Shown here: in pieces, positions 20,668 through 30,576 of the stretch
How the letters are laid out: each line of letters opens with the position of its first letter
Numbering within the stretch: position 1 is the stretch's first letter
Origin: Lineolata rhizophorae
Taxonomy: Eukaryota > Ascomycota > Dothideomycetes > Lineolatales > Lineolataceae
DNA length: 64,000 nucleotides
Direction of reading: 5' to 3'
Assembly (NCBI GenBank): GCA_010093515.1
Contig: MU001673.1
Span: 1,477,222 to 1,541,221 of the forward strand
The notes under the pieces: generated by a model
What the model was told of the DNA's origin: nothing
What the model saw: only the letters and a program-made list of their open reading frames with translations
Database searches by the model: none
Translations under genes and position numbers: made by a program

Positions 20668-22184
20668 TCAGTACTGGTAGGCATCCGCACCGCCGCGCTT
20701 CGAAGAGCGAAGTTGCCTGGGTAAAGGACGCCGCCTAGATTAGCAAAACCAATCCTCGATGTTCCCCCGCGCCAAGCGTTTCGGAACACTACTTAACGCA
20801 CAGGGAGAAGAAGAGTCCTTACTAGTTGACATTAAACTCACATTCCGGTGCCTTCCTGACGAGGGTTGACGGGACCACGACGCTTGTCGGTGACCTGAGC
20901 GCTCTGGCCACCAGTAGCGGCACCAGTGCCGGTGACATGACGGCTACGGCCGTTCTTGTCGTCGACATCATCCTGCTGAGCCTGGTTGCCAGCGGCCTGG
21001 GCGATAGCTTGGGCGTTCTTTTGGTACTTGTAGACAGTCCAGTCAAAGACATAGTCGTACTGGAAGCCCTCACGGACGAAAAGATCACGGAAAATCTTGC
21101 GGAGGTACGAGTAGTCCGGCTTGTCGTCGAAGCGGAGCGAACGAGTGTAGTTCAGGTAGATGGCGAACTCGTTCGGGAAGCCGCGACAAAGGACCTCGGT
21201 GGGCGTCGTCATCTTCTTCTCCATAATCCTATCGTACTTCTGCTTCTTGGTGGCAGCCTTCAGGCCCTGCCACGGGAGAGAGCCACGGCAGAAGTAGAGC
21301 ATGACGTAGCCAAGAGACTCCATGTCGTCACGGCGAGATTGTTCTGCTCCACAGTCAGTACGAACGTTTCATGGGGCGGGACCTTGATGCTGCAACACGT
21401 ACCAACGCCCAAGTGGGTGTTGATGCTGGCATAACGAGCAGTGCCAGTCAAGTTCTTGTTCTCCCTATAAGGGATGTGGAAGTGGGTCTTGGGGTCGCGG
21501 TACTTCTTGGCGAGACCGAAGTCGATCACATTGACTTGGTTTCCGCGCTTGCCAATGCCCATGAGGAAGTTATCCGGCTTGATATCACGGTGGATGAACG
21601 ACTTGGCGTGGATGTATTCGATGCGGGAGATGAGCTGGTCGGCGAGGAGCAGCACCGTCTTCAACGAGAACTTGCGGTTGCAGAAGTTGAAGAGGTCCTC
21701 CAAGCTCGGGCCGAGAAGGTCCAAGACCATGGCGTTGTAGTCGCACTCGGTACCAAACCAGCGGACAAAGGGAATGCCAACGCCGCCGGCAAGCGACTTG
21801 TAGACGCGAGCTTCATATTCGAGCTGAGGGTGCTTGGCCTTGACGCTCTCGAGCTTGATCGCAATCTCCTCGCCTGAGATGATGTTGGTACCTAGGAAGA
21901 TTAAGGCGTCAGCGATACATCACTGCGGACGAGGCTAGGGTGAGGGGGGACCAAGGGCCGTACCAAGGTAGATATCTCCGAAGCTTCCGCTGCCAATCTT
22001 GCGGCCGATGCGGTACTTGTTCCCCACGCGGAGGTCCTATCCATATGTTAGCTCGTGCCCACAGAAGGTGGGGGATCGCATAGCTTCATGGCGGTGAAGT
22101 TTGCTCGGCCTTGAGGGTGCAGACAAGGCTTTTCTGGCAGACGCGATAGCGGAGGCGGGACGGGGTACGCACCATGGTCGTCAT
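20668..22184 (-). CDS. Casein kinase I, Hrr25/CK1-delta type
   Basis: Five exons (22173-22184, 21964-22036, 21403-21891, 20842-21343, 20668-20734) give about 380 residues. The first coding exon is only 12 nt (MTTM), followed by [20 protein letters not shown]. Kinase landmarks are the Gly loop, [31 protein letters not shown] (catalytic Asp about 131), [10 protein letters not shown] (DFG Asp about 152) and the CK1-specific [15 protein letters not shown] and [15 protein letters not shown]. The class acts in DNA damage response, Wnt-like and vesicle pathways and, in filamentous fungi, in circadian clock phosphorylation. After VNPRQEGTG the sequence reads AT|GTGAGT: unspliced it stops at once (ATG TGA, about 359 aa), while splicing 107 nt adds a tail ending [14 protein letters not shown]. 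Two acceptors 18 nt apart are both in frame. The final exon is inferred; the rest is firm. Confidence 0.93.
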
Positions 22185-25100
22185 CTTGTCAGACGCCGAG
22201 CAGCAGCAGTGTTCAGAGCTGAAAGGTTTATGGGAAAGTGTGGATGCACCGAGCGGCGGAAGGCTGGGCTATCGTCTTGTGTTGCGGAGGTACGCACAGC
22301 CTGGTGGTTGTGAAAAGCGGAGAGGCAGACCGGTCAGCGGATTTTGCCAACAGGGCGGTGTGGTGGGCGGGTGTATTTTGAGGGAAGGAAGGACGCAGGC
22401 GGGCCCGGCAACACGAGGTACAGGGCGGTCGGGAAGGCGCACGAACGCTCCCTGTGTACGTAGGAAAAATAGATAGACGGGAGGGCGAGGGGCGAAAGGG
22501 CAGCGAGGGGGAGCGAAGGGAGCGGAAAGGTGAAAAGAGGGCGGGATGGTACAAGTAGTGGCCAGCAGGCAGGCAAGCAAAGCAGTTGCGCGGAGGCAGC
22601 TGGCGGCCGCTCGTGACAGGGACGACGTGGCTTGGCTTGGTTCAGCAGCGGGAAGGGGTCACACACCTTTTCGGGCTGCCTTGCTGGCGGCGGGCTGATG
22701 GACGAGGGGTGCGGCGGCGACAACGCAGCGCTGCGAGCGGGCCGGCGACGGAAGAGGGCGGGCGACGGGCTTGCGGGATTCGACTGCCGGAGGATGCAGC
22801 CAGAAAGGAGCGTGCAGAGACGGCGGGCGCAAAGGTCGGAGGGTTCTGCCGCGGGCGGTGCAGGTTGGGCGGTGGTGGAGGGAAGGTGAAGGGACGAAGG
22901 GGCGGAAGCGAGGAGGGAGAGGAAGGGAGAGGGAGGGAAAGCGAGCCGGGTTGGAAGCGGCGGGCGGCGGGCGCGGGCGGCGGCGGCGGAGGCAGGCCGC
23001 GGCAACAAGAAGGCGCCGGGCAGCGCGGGCGAGCCAGGCCAGGCCGCGCCCGCCGCCGCCGACGCCAGGGAGCGACGCCGCGGCCAGCCAACCGCCGGCC
23101 CGCCTGGGCTCGTTGCCGCCTTTGGCGCCTTCCCGCCAGCCCTTTCCTACACCGCGCGGTCGTGACGGCCAATGAGTATTTTTACTTTTGCGGTTGTATA
23201 CCTTCGTAGGTAGATGCACCTCGCCGGCCGCCTGGTTGCTGGCCTTTGTCGGCCTTTCTCCCGTCGCGAATAATTGCTAACTCCGCAGCTGCTTGCTACG
23301 CACAAGGTATATCGCCACCCCTTTTTTATTCTGAGCTCAGCAGCAATGGGCCCGATGCGTCCTTCCGCACCCGACTAAAATAACCAAGCCGCACCCCGTG
23401 CAGGCCACACTCTTCCCCGCGGCGTTTCAGCCCGCCCCGGCCATTCTCCCTTTCAAAACACCCGCTTGATCATGGACGGTTTCCCGGGTACTCTCTGCCC
23501 GCACCTGAAAGCACCGCAGAATTGGCCCTGTGATCTCGACCCCCTATTATGCGGGCCACGTTTCCATGCCGGCGAACTTTAAAAGGGCGGTGACCCATGA
23601 GAGGAACTAAAGCCCTCTGCCCGGATGGCCCAGGTGGCTCGGTTCCTGAATTCCACCTCAAACCCCACCTGCCGCCTTCGACGGGACTTGCCCGTGGCGG
23701 TGCGCTTTGAGGCGCTACTCAACCCCGGCCCCGCCCCTGGCTCTCTCTGTCTCTGTTTCTCGCCAACTCGCCCAAGCGACGCCCGAAGGACCGAGGCACC
23801 TTCCGCCTGCGGTATGTCCGCTCCACCCACCGGCCGAACACGTTCCATCCGCCGCCTCCCGCTTCCACACGAGCCCGGCCGCAGCCCTTTGTCCGCGGCC
23901 GGCGAGTCCGACTGCCCGAAGAGAGAGAAAGAGAGAGAAAGACAGGATGTGGCGGTCCAATGCGGCGGCGCCAGGTCCGCCGTCATCAACGGACCTTGTC
24001 CGCGCTCGCGTCGGCTGCGTTGGCGCTTGACGTACGGAGCAAGGACAGTCGTACCGAGGAAAGCTACTCTGCATGCGTACTTACGGGGCACGCCACATCA
24101 GGCTGCTTGCAGCAGGTATGGATGGAGTGGGGATCGGATCGATCCTCATTCTTGATCGATTTGCCCAAGGAAGAGCGCGGGAGACGCTGCCCACCCAACC
24201 CTGCAAGCCCGTGCACTTTTGGGCTCGCCCGCTGGGCGCCAAACCCCCGAAACTTTATTCTCCGGCCCTCGAGCCTATTATGGACGTGACGGCGCGCCTT
24301 TTTTAGGCGCCGACTGACATTGGTTGACGTTTAGGGGCCTCGCTTGCTCGGCCACGCCTTCCTTTGGACACAAGAGCTCGGAGTATAGGTATATACATAG
24401 GCAGATAGACATCTAGTCTAAGGCGCTTCTATATGACTTTGTCCCACGGCATTACTTCTCTACCCGACCAAACTCCGTCTTCAGTCACCGCCGCGAACAG
24501 CCCAACCGCCGGTGCTTTTTCCGGCATCCCAAAGCGGTACCGCCCCGCTCCCCGCATGTCCGATGTGATCTCTCGCCTCGCCCATCCATCCTACGTACCG
24601 TAAGCCGCCCACCCATCCCCATCACCAACAACCCCCACCAATCACCTCCCCTCGCAACCCATATACCCGCCCCGCCCTTCCTACCATGCGATAACAAAGA
24701 AACCGCCTCCCTTCCGCCCAATACCCGAGCTCCAACACGGCCACACCGTAAATGCCTCGCACGCCACGCCGTCCGATTCGCCAATCGCTCCACTCGCCAG
24801 CTGAGCACCAGCCCGTTCTTGGCGCCCCAGTCCACGCGAGAGCCTCTTCTCGGCCAGCCCGGGCCGACATCCAACCCACCCCACGAGGCCCTTGGGGGCG
24901 CTCCCGCCCGCCTGGGCCGGCCTCGGACCGCGCCAAGACGGCGGCGACGCCGCCTCCGCCACGAAAAGCCGTCATCTACATACGCACGTCGTGGGCGTCG
25001 CATACAACTGGCTGTTCGGGGGCAGGCACGCCGGTTCTGCTTCGCCATGCGGACGCGGAGCACACTAGCTCGCCCGGCAGCCGGGGGGCGCGGAGCGCCT

Positions 25101-25929
25101 AGATATGCGCCCGGGCTGCGGCTGTGCCTCGACGACGACGAGGACCGTCGCGAGTGCGTTGGGTCGAGTTGAGTCTGCGGAGGCGGCTCCGGCAGCCAGC
25201 GGTCGCGTTTCTCCTGTAGTCGTGACGGCGCCGATGTTGGGCTCCCGGGTGCATCGGGCTTGCTGGCCTGTCGCGCGGTTGCCTGGCCGAGCTAGGTGGC
25301 GGATCGGACATGTTCCCATCTCGGCGGCCAATTCGGGCTGTCGTGGTGCGGCGGGGTGAGCGGAGCAGGCGGGCTGGCTGCGGCTGTGGCGCCATCGCCG
25401 CATCGCCTTGTCCTGGTAGGCACGTACCGTAGCTACCTAACTACCGATGTACCTACCTGCACAGCAACGTAGCAGCTGGAAACCGCCCGTCTGATAGGCA
25501 GACAGGCAAGCGATACCGACGAGATGTACCACCTACCCAGACACGCCCAATTGGCCAACCAGGAGCGTGGTCGTGGAGCCCCCGGCGCAAAAAACACGTG
25601 GCGAGCCATTGCCCGCCCGCCCGCCGCGCCCGTATCACGATCCTCGTATCCCTCACATATGACCGCGCTTTCGGGTGGTTGTTCCGTGATTTGCAGGTCA
25701 TCCAAAACGTCTTTGGCGGAAATGCGGCGGAAATGCGGGGAAGACGTGGCGGTGTGGAATGTTGAGTCGAAAGAGGGCAGAGTGCAGGTGGCATTTTGCT
25801 TATGGACAAGGCGGGCTTTATAGCCCGACCTGATGGTCGGGGCTGGAAGCCCTTTGTAAGGCGGAGGTCTGATGGGTTTCCCGATTCGTGCGGCGTCGGT
25901 TCCGGCATGTAATCGGCGCTCTTTGTTCA
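22185..25929. other. GC-rich gene-free region upstream of CK1
   Basis: About 3.7 kb of GC-rich sequence probably holds the CK1 promoter and 5' UTR. Long overlapping frames on both strands (for example 22334-23008 minus and 22586-23209 plus) are Pro/Arg/Gly-rich and shadow each other, so none is called. Motifs of the gtaggtac/acctacc type cluster at 25418-25470. Confidence 0.55.
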
Positions 25930-27678
25930 TCGGATTACCTAGAGCGTCACGATTGCACCAAGGAGTTTTTTGAGGATCGATCTTTGAAGGCGTGAGTTGG
26001 TCAAAATAGTCTTAACTTATAAGGAGATTGGGATATACACGCATGCGGAGCAAAGTATGAGATATCGTAAAGCTTTTGTTGCTCGGATCTCCCGGCCCTT
26101 AACATTACTGCGGCCGATATTACTTGCGGTTTGCTGCTAGCGTACTATTGTAGATCGTGGTCTACATATTGTGCCCTTAGAACTAATCTCGCTTCCCTCG
26201 AATTATACACTACTCTCTCGTTTATACAATTGAATAATTCAGTTAGAGATTCTTTTTATAATCTAGGACGGCCAGTAGAACAGCAGGGCTAGCTTTTTTC
26301 CACGTTAAGTCACTCCGGATTAAGGCGAGGATGTTAGTTCAGTGAGTCACTCCACAATTTCCGCAGACGGCTGCATTTCTAGGGATCAGCAAAGCCAGAC
26401 GTGGAAACCAATTTGATAGGTTTCAGCGACTCAAGGCCCTAAATGATTCCAAGCAACCCAAAATCGAATTCACTTGCCAATTGACGTCATTCAAGCCATT
26501 TGCTCATGATACAATGCCCGACATAAGACTACGATCCTAGATGTCCAACGCATCACGCACTATACCTACTCCGCCGTGTAGCCTGTCCTCGACCGTGTCA
26601 CTTATCCTCGCCTCACTGGGCATGGAGCTAGCTTACTACGTACGTCTTGATGCCCGATAAGGCGCGTCTCGCAATAAACAGTGCTACCTTTCATAGTCAC
26701 ACCCCGAATCTCTCGCCGTAGTGCATGTCACCTTCCGATAACGTGGGGCCGCATTTATGGAGCACGGTCTAATGTTGTACAGAAACAGCTATCCGCACCC
26801 CAAGAATGAACGCGTCCATTGAGTAGTGCGCGGCAATGGTCGAACGTAGGCAGTCTTTCGCCCCTTCAGAATTGTGTCTTGTGCGTGAGAAGGTGGTCTA
26901 CATGATAAATCGACAAGCTAGCCACGTGAATATAACGTTGGCCTGGAATTCCAACGGATATGATGGCCAAGAACTTGGAGTTGCTTTGAGGACTTCCCGC
27001 TTAGACAGATGGCGTACGATGTCAGCGTCGCTGATACAGGTTACGATGCACGAAAAAGCCGTGCGAGTTGAGCGTATATGAATTGGTGGTCTTATTTCCG
27101 ATGCTAAAAAAGGTTTCACGGCTCTCTAGACTAGCTAGAATTTGTATTTTAAGTTTGACTTCCTGCATTTGGTATACCATGTTAACTTTATTAGCCTATG
27201 GGATAAATCACGGGGTGTGCATTTTCATCTCATATGGCATTGTACCTCTAGTGCCAAGGGATATGACTTTGTATATGCCCGTCATTTTTGAGTATGCCGG
27301 GAAAATGAGAAAGGCACATACCCAGAATTTGCTTCTGATCTAGACTCCCTATACTCTATGAATGATAGGGTTCACGGGTCATCTTGGACAAAATGTCAGT
27401 TCTAAAACTCTAACCGGGCATCTGATACGCTGCATATTTGTTATTACCGCTTAGTCCACTGACGAAGAGTGATCCACGAAACGCCAACGCTTAATTGCAA
27501 ACCATGATACCATTACACTCCGGGCCAACGTTCACGCACACTGGCCAGATCCCGCATTCTAATGCCCGCCTGAACCTTCGGCCAACGCCAATCTTAAAGG
27601 GTATCGCAGCCATCTCATGCCAAGTCTCCCCAACCACCGCCCTCATGCAAAACCGTGTCTTTCATCCCCGCCTAGCCC
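25930..27678. other. AT-rich gene-free island
   Basis: Composition drops sharply from the GC-rich flank; TpA-rich words and stops are dense in all frames. This is how a repeat decayed by repeat-induced point mutation would look, but I could not recognise a transposon in it. Confidence 0.45.
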
Positions 27679-28354
27679 TCAGTCCAGCCTCTGCTGCGGC
27701 GCCGCCATACTCATCCTCAACTGCCTCTCCCTCTGCTGTGCCTGCAACGTCAACCTATCCACCGCATAACTCAACCTCTCCTTCTTCTGCCTCAACTGCT
27801 TCATCTTGAGCTCCGCGAGCGGATTGTTCTTCTCCGGGCCCGGCGCGCCTCCGGCGCCTCCCAGGCTCCTCATGCGCTGCTCGCTCTGCCGCTTCGCTGT
27901 CGCCGCGGCGCCCTTGTCGGCCCGCTCTTCGGACGAGCTCAGCCGCCCCGCTTGCAGGTCGTATTTGGCGATCAAGGAGCGCTCGCGCCGCTCAAGCTTG
28001 TCTAGGTAGGCGGCGACGCGGCCGAGGAGGGCGTCGACTTCGGGGCGGATCTCCGACACGAGGGCGGATTGGGCGGCGTGGAGTTCGGGCTCGGAGATGA
28101 TTTCGAAGTGCTGGGCCGGTCAGTACATGGGTGGTTGATGATCTGGGGCTTGAGCCTAGCTAGCTGCCGAGACAGAAAGTCTGTAGGAGAGGGGAGAAAA
28201 GGAGAGAGAGAGAGAGACGCACACGCGTGGTTTGTAGCACGCGGCTTAAGCGCGGGAAGTCTTTGACGCCGGAGTCGAGGATGGAGATGGAACTGTCGAG
28301 GAGTTGCATGCTGGAGCGCAGGGACGCGACGCAGCCTTCCAGCGAGCCCGCCAT
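27679..28354 (-). CDS. SPC19: DASH/Dam1 complex subunit Spc19
   Basis: Two exons (28223-28354, 27679-28110) give about 187 residues. The N-terminus MAGSLEGCVASLRSSMQLLD followed by SSISILDSGVKDFPRLSRVL is the Spc19 signature, and it continues after the intron with HFEIISEPELHAAQSALVSE and LLGRVAAYLDKLERRERSL. The C-terminal half is a predicted coiled coil (MKQLRQKKERLSYAVDRLTL). Spc19 is part of the fungal-specific DASH ring that couples kinetochores to spindle microtubules. The 112-nt intron (GTGCGT...GCCCAG, branch TACTGAC) contains a GA tract. An ATG ten codons upstream is in frame, but family alignment favours the start I give. It is divergent from ATP18. Confidence 0.88.
28202..28217. 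repeat. GA dinucleotide tract in SPC19 intron
   Basis: Eight GA units lie within the intron of the minus-strand SPC19 gene; on the coding strand this is a CT tract directly after the donor. Confidence 0.85.
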
Positions 28355-28751
28355 GATCGCGAACCAGGTGTCGCACTTCAGCAAATGGTTATATCAGGGC
28401 CTCTGTATTCCTTGGATTTCCAAAGACAGCAGAGCAATTGCGACGACTAGACACAAGTAATTGAGCGTTGGACAACGCGTCCGCGTGTTTACCTATTGGC
28501 GCAGGGTGGTGGTGGGGTCAGTTCGACCAATGAGAGCGCTCTTCCCTCGCCGCTTTAACCCCCGGTTGACCGATCGCAACTCCCGCTAAAAGCGGCGGGC
28601 TCCCCGGCTCTTCCCGCCCAATTGTGCGCAGCTCTGCCAGGGCTTTCCGTCGACAACCTCACTCCGCTCCGCCAATTCCGCCATTGCCAACCACAAGAAC
28701 CCGCACCAACTTCTCAATCCTTCATCTCGGTCCTCTCCCACAGTCGCAATC
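28355..28751. promoter_or_regulatory. Shared divergent promoter of SPC19 and ATP18
   Basis: 397 nt lie between two outward-facing start codons. There is no clear TATA box. A CA/CT-rich leader precedes the ATP18 ATG. Confidence 0.5.
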
Positions 28752-29322
28752 ATGAGCGGTCTTCTTGGAAAGAAGTGGCCGGTGCCCATCAGTATGTTGA
28801 ACCAGAGTGCGCGGCGCTCCCTCGGCGGAGGTCGAATGAAGACGAGTGGGGAAACCGATTGAAGGAGCTGAAGGAAACTCGATGTGTGGAACAGGATGCT
28901 GATACGCTCTCTTATGATTTGTAGTGAAGCCGTATTGGCCATTCTTCGCGGCAGGTAAGTTCTCTACGCCATTGGGGTCGCAATCGCGGACGACGACGTT
29001 TCCTGGTAGATGGAAGCTAATTTCGCGCGGTATAGGCGCCCTTGTCGCCTACGGCATCAACTCATTCCAGAACGTGCTCATGAACAGTTAGTTCGACCCT
29101 GCCTCGACGTGGCGAGCCACGTCCCATCCCCTCATGCCTTCGGCGCTCCTCCTTCACGGCTGTTCCTTGTCGCCGCGCCGTCATAACTCCCAGGGACCTG
29201 CACCGGCTCACCCGTCCTTGATGAGCTCGCAACGCTAATGCAGTCTCCCAATCCGTCATATAGCCGATGAATACAAGAACGACCCGCGGAACCCGAATGC
29301 CCGCAACAAAAAGGAGCACTAG
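28752..29322 (+). CDS. ATP18: Mitochondrial ATP synthase subunit j (Atp18)
   Basis: Four tiny exons (28752-28791, 28925-28954, 29036-29086, 29264-29322) join into a 59-residue protein. It starts MSGLLGKKWPVPIMKPYWPF and continues FAAGALVAYGINSFQNVLMN, ending TDEYKNDPRNPNARNKKEH. This matches the i/j subunit of the fungal F1Fo ATP synthase: a short N-terminal segment, one membrane span (about 19-38) and a charged tail. It sits in the Fo peripheral region of the inner membrane and supports dimer assembly. All three introns (133, 81 and 177 nt) have GT donors (GTATGT, GTAAGT, GTTAGT) and AG acceptors, and every join keeps frame. In intron 3 the alternative CAG acceptor would run into a stop, so TATAG is used. 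The gene is too small and split to show as a long frame. Confidence 0.93.
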
Positions 29323-30576
29323 GGCGCCAATTGCATAGTCTCGTTCTCTTATCCGGACGGTTACTACTCTGTGTACAAGTATTTCAGCACGGCTGGAACG
29401 GGATGGGAGCGGCTCGAAAGCGATTGGCGGAGGGCCTGAACAGTGGTTGTCGAATAGAACGAGAAGCACGGTCGTGGTCTAACTGATGTATATAAGTCAA
29501 CAGAGGTCTGTTTTTGCTGTTGATTTTGGACAAACTCGAGTGGGATTATTTAGGTTGCGATGCTTGATGATGCGACTGGGCGTCAAGGTGGAATGTGATG
29601 GATTTACAAACCTTGTTCTATTTGCAAGTCTGCTGTGGATACGAAGGTTTCTTTGCCGTTGCTGCGTCCCTGTGGTAATTCGGTCAATGCTGGAAGCGTG
29701 GGCACGTAGGAAATGCACATTCCGGGCTATGATTATATCGCCCTAACATACGTTACTCCCAATCTAAGTCGCTCTAAGCGCACATTCTAGAATTCAATCT
29801 AGCTACGATTCAACACTAATGCAAAAGACATTCTACCTAGTACCCTAGACAGGAAGTCGGAAGAAGCGATTGAGAAGTCGAGCAATAATATCCTACATCC
29901 GTCGAACTCAAAGCCGACTTCGGACCTTCATACTCTCGTCCTATACAGTGAAAGTAAACCATACGCATTAATCTGTCCCATATTGTGTTTTTGCAGGATT
30001 GAAAGTTCTACGTATGTTTCTCATTTGTCTCTTTGTTTTCCCTTCCTTTTAGCTTAGTTAGGTTTGTTTTCCTTTCTCCGGAGAATTTCGGTACTGGAAT
30101 GCTAATGAGCTTCAATGCTCTCGGTCTGTACATGTTTACTTACTGTTGGACTGCTTATGTTTACTTACTAGCAATAGCATCCTCTTACTGTAGAGGACGA
30201 CTCTGCCTCTAAAATGTAGCACCAAATAAGCTCTCAGAAACTGACAACCAGGAGAATCTACTGAAATAGCCCTTATTAATTCTTATTACAGGCACTATCC
30301 TATCATTAACCTATCGTACAGCTTTTATCGTATCTACGGAAAGCACTGCGAGTGCGGATAGCCGCAATCCTAATGCATGAAAGAGGCGAGGAACCATAAT
30401 ACATATACAGTCTTTGCCGAAAGGTCGGTAGAATTTTATCCGCATGCAAAAACACCCAATCGTACAATGACTATGCACCACTCAAGACCAATATCAGTAC
30501 AATCCCCAATGAAAACAAACTCAAGCCAAATCGCCATGGGAGACTCACTCCATACATCTACCCCCCCTCCCATCCC
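29323..30576. other. AT-rich intergenic region
   Basis: 3' flanks of ATP18 (+) and RSM22 (-). From about 29740 to 30380 the sequence is AT-rich with many TpA steps. No gene or recognisable element was seen. Confidence 0.5.

Noticed and set aside
22334-23008. 224-codon minus-strand frame upstream of CK1
   Set aside because: Pro/Ala/Ser/Arg low complexity, overlapping frames of similar length on both strands, and no start context or domain. It fits GC-rich promoter sequence.
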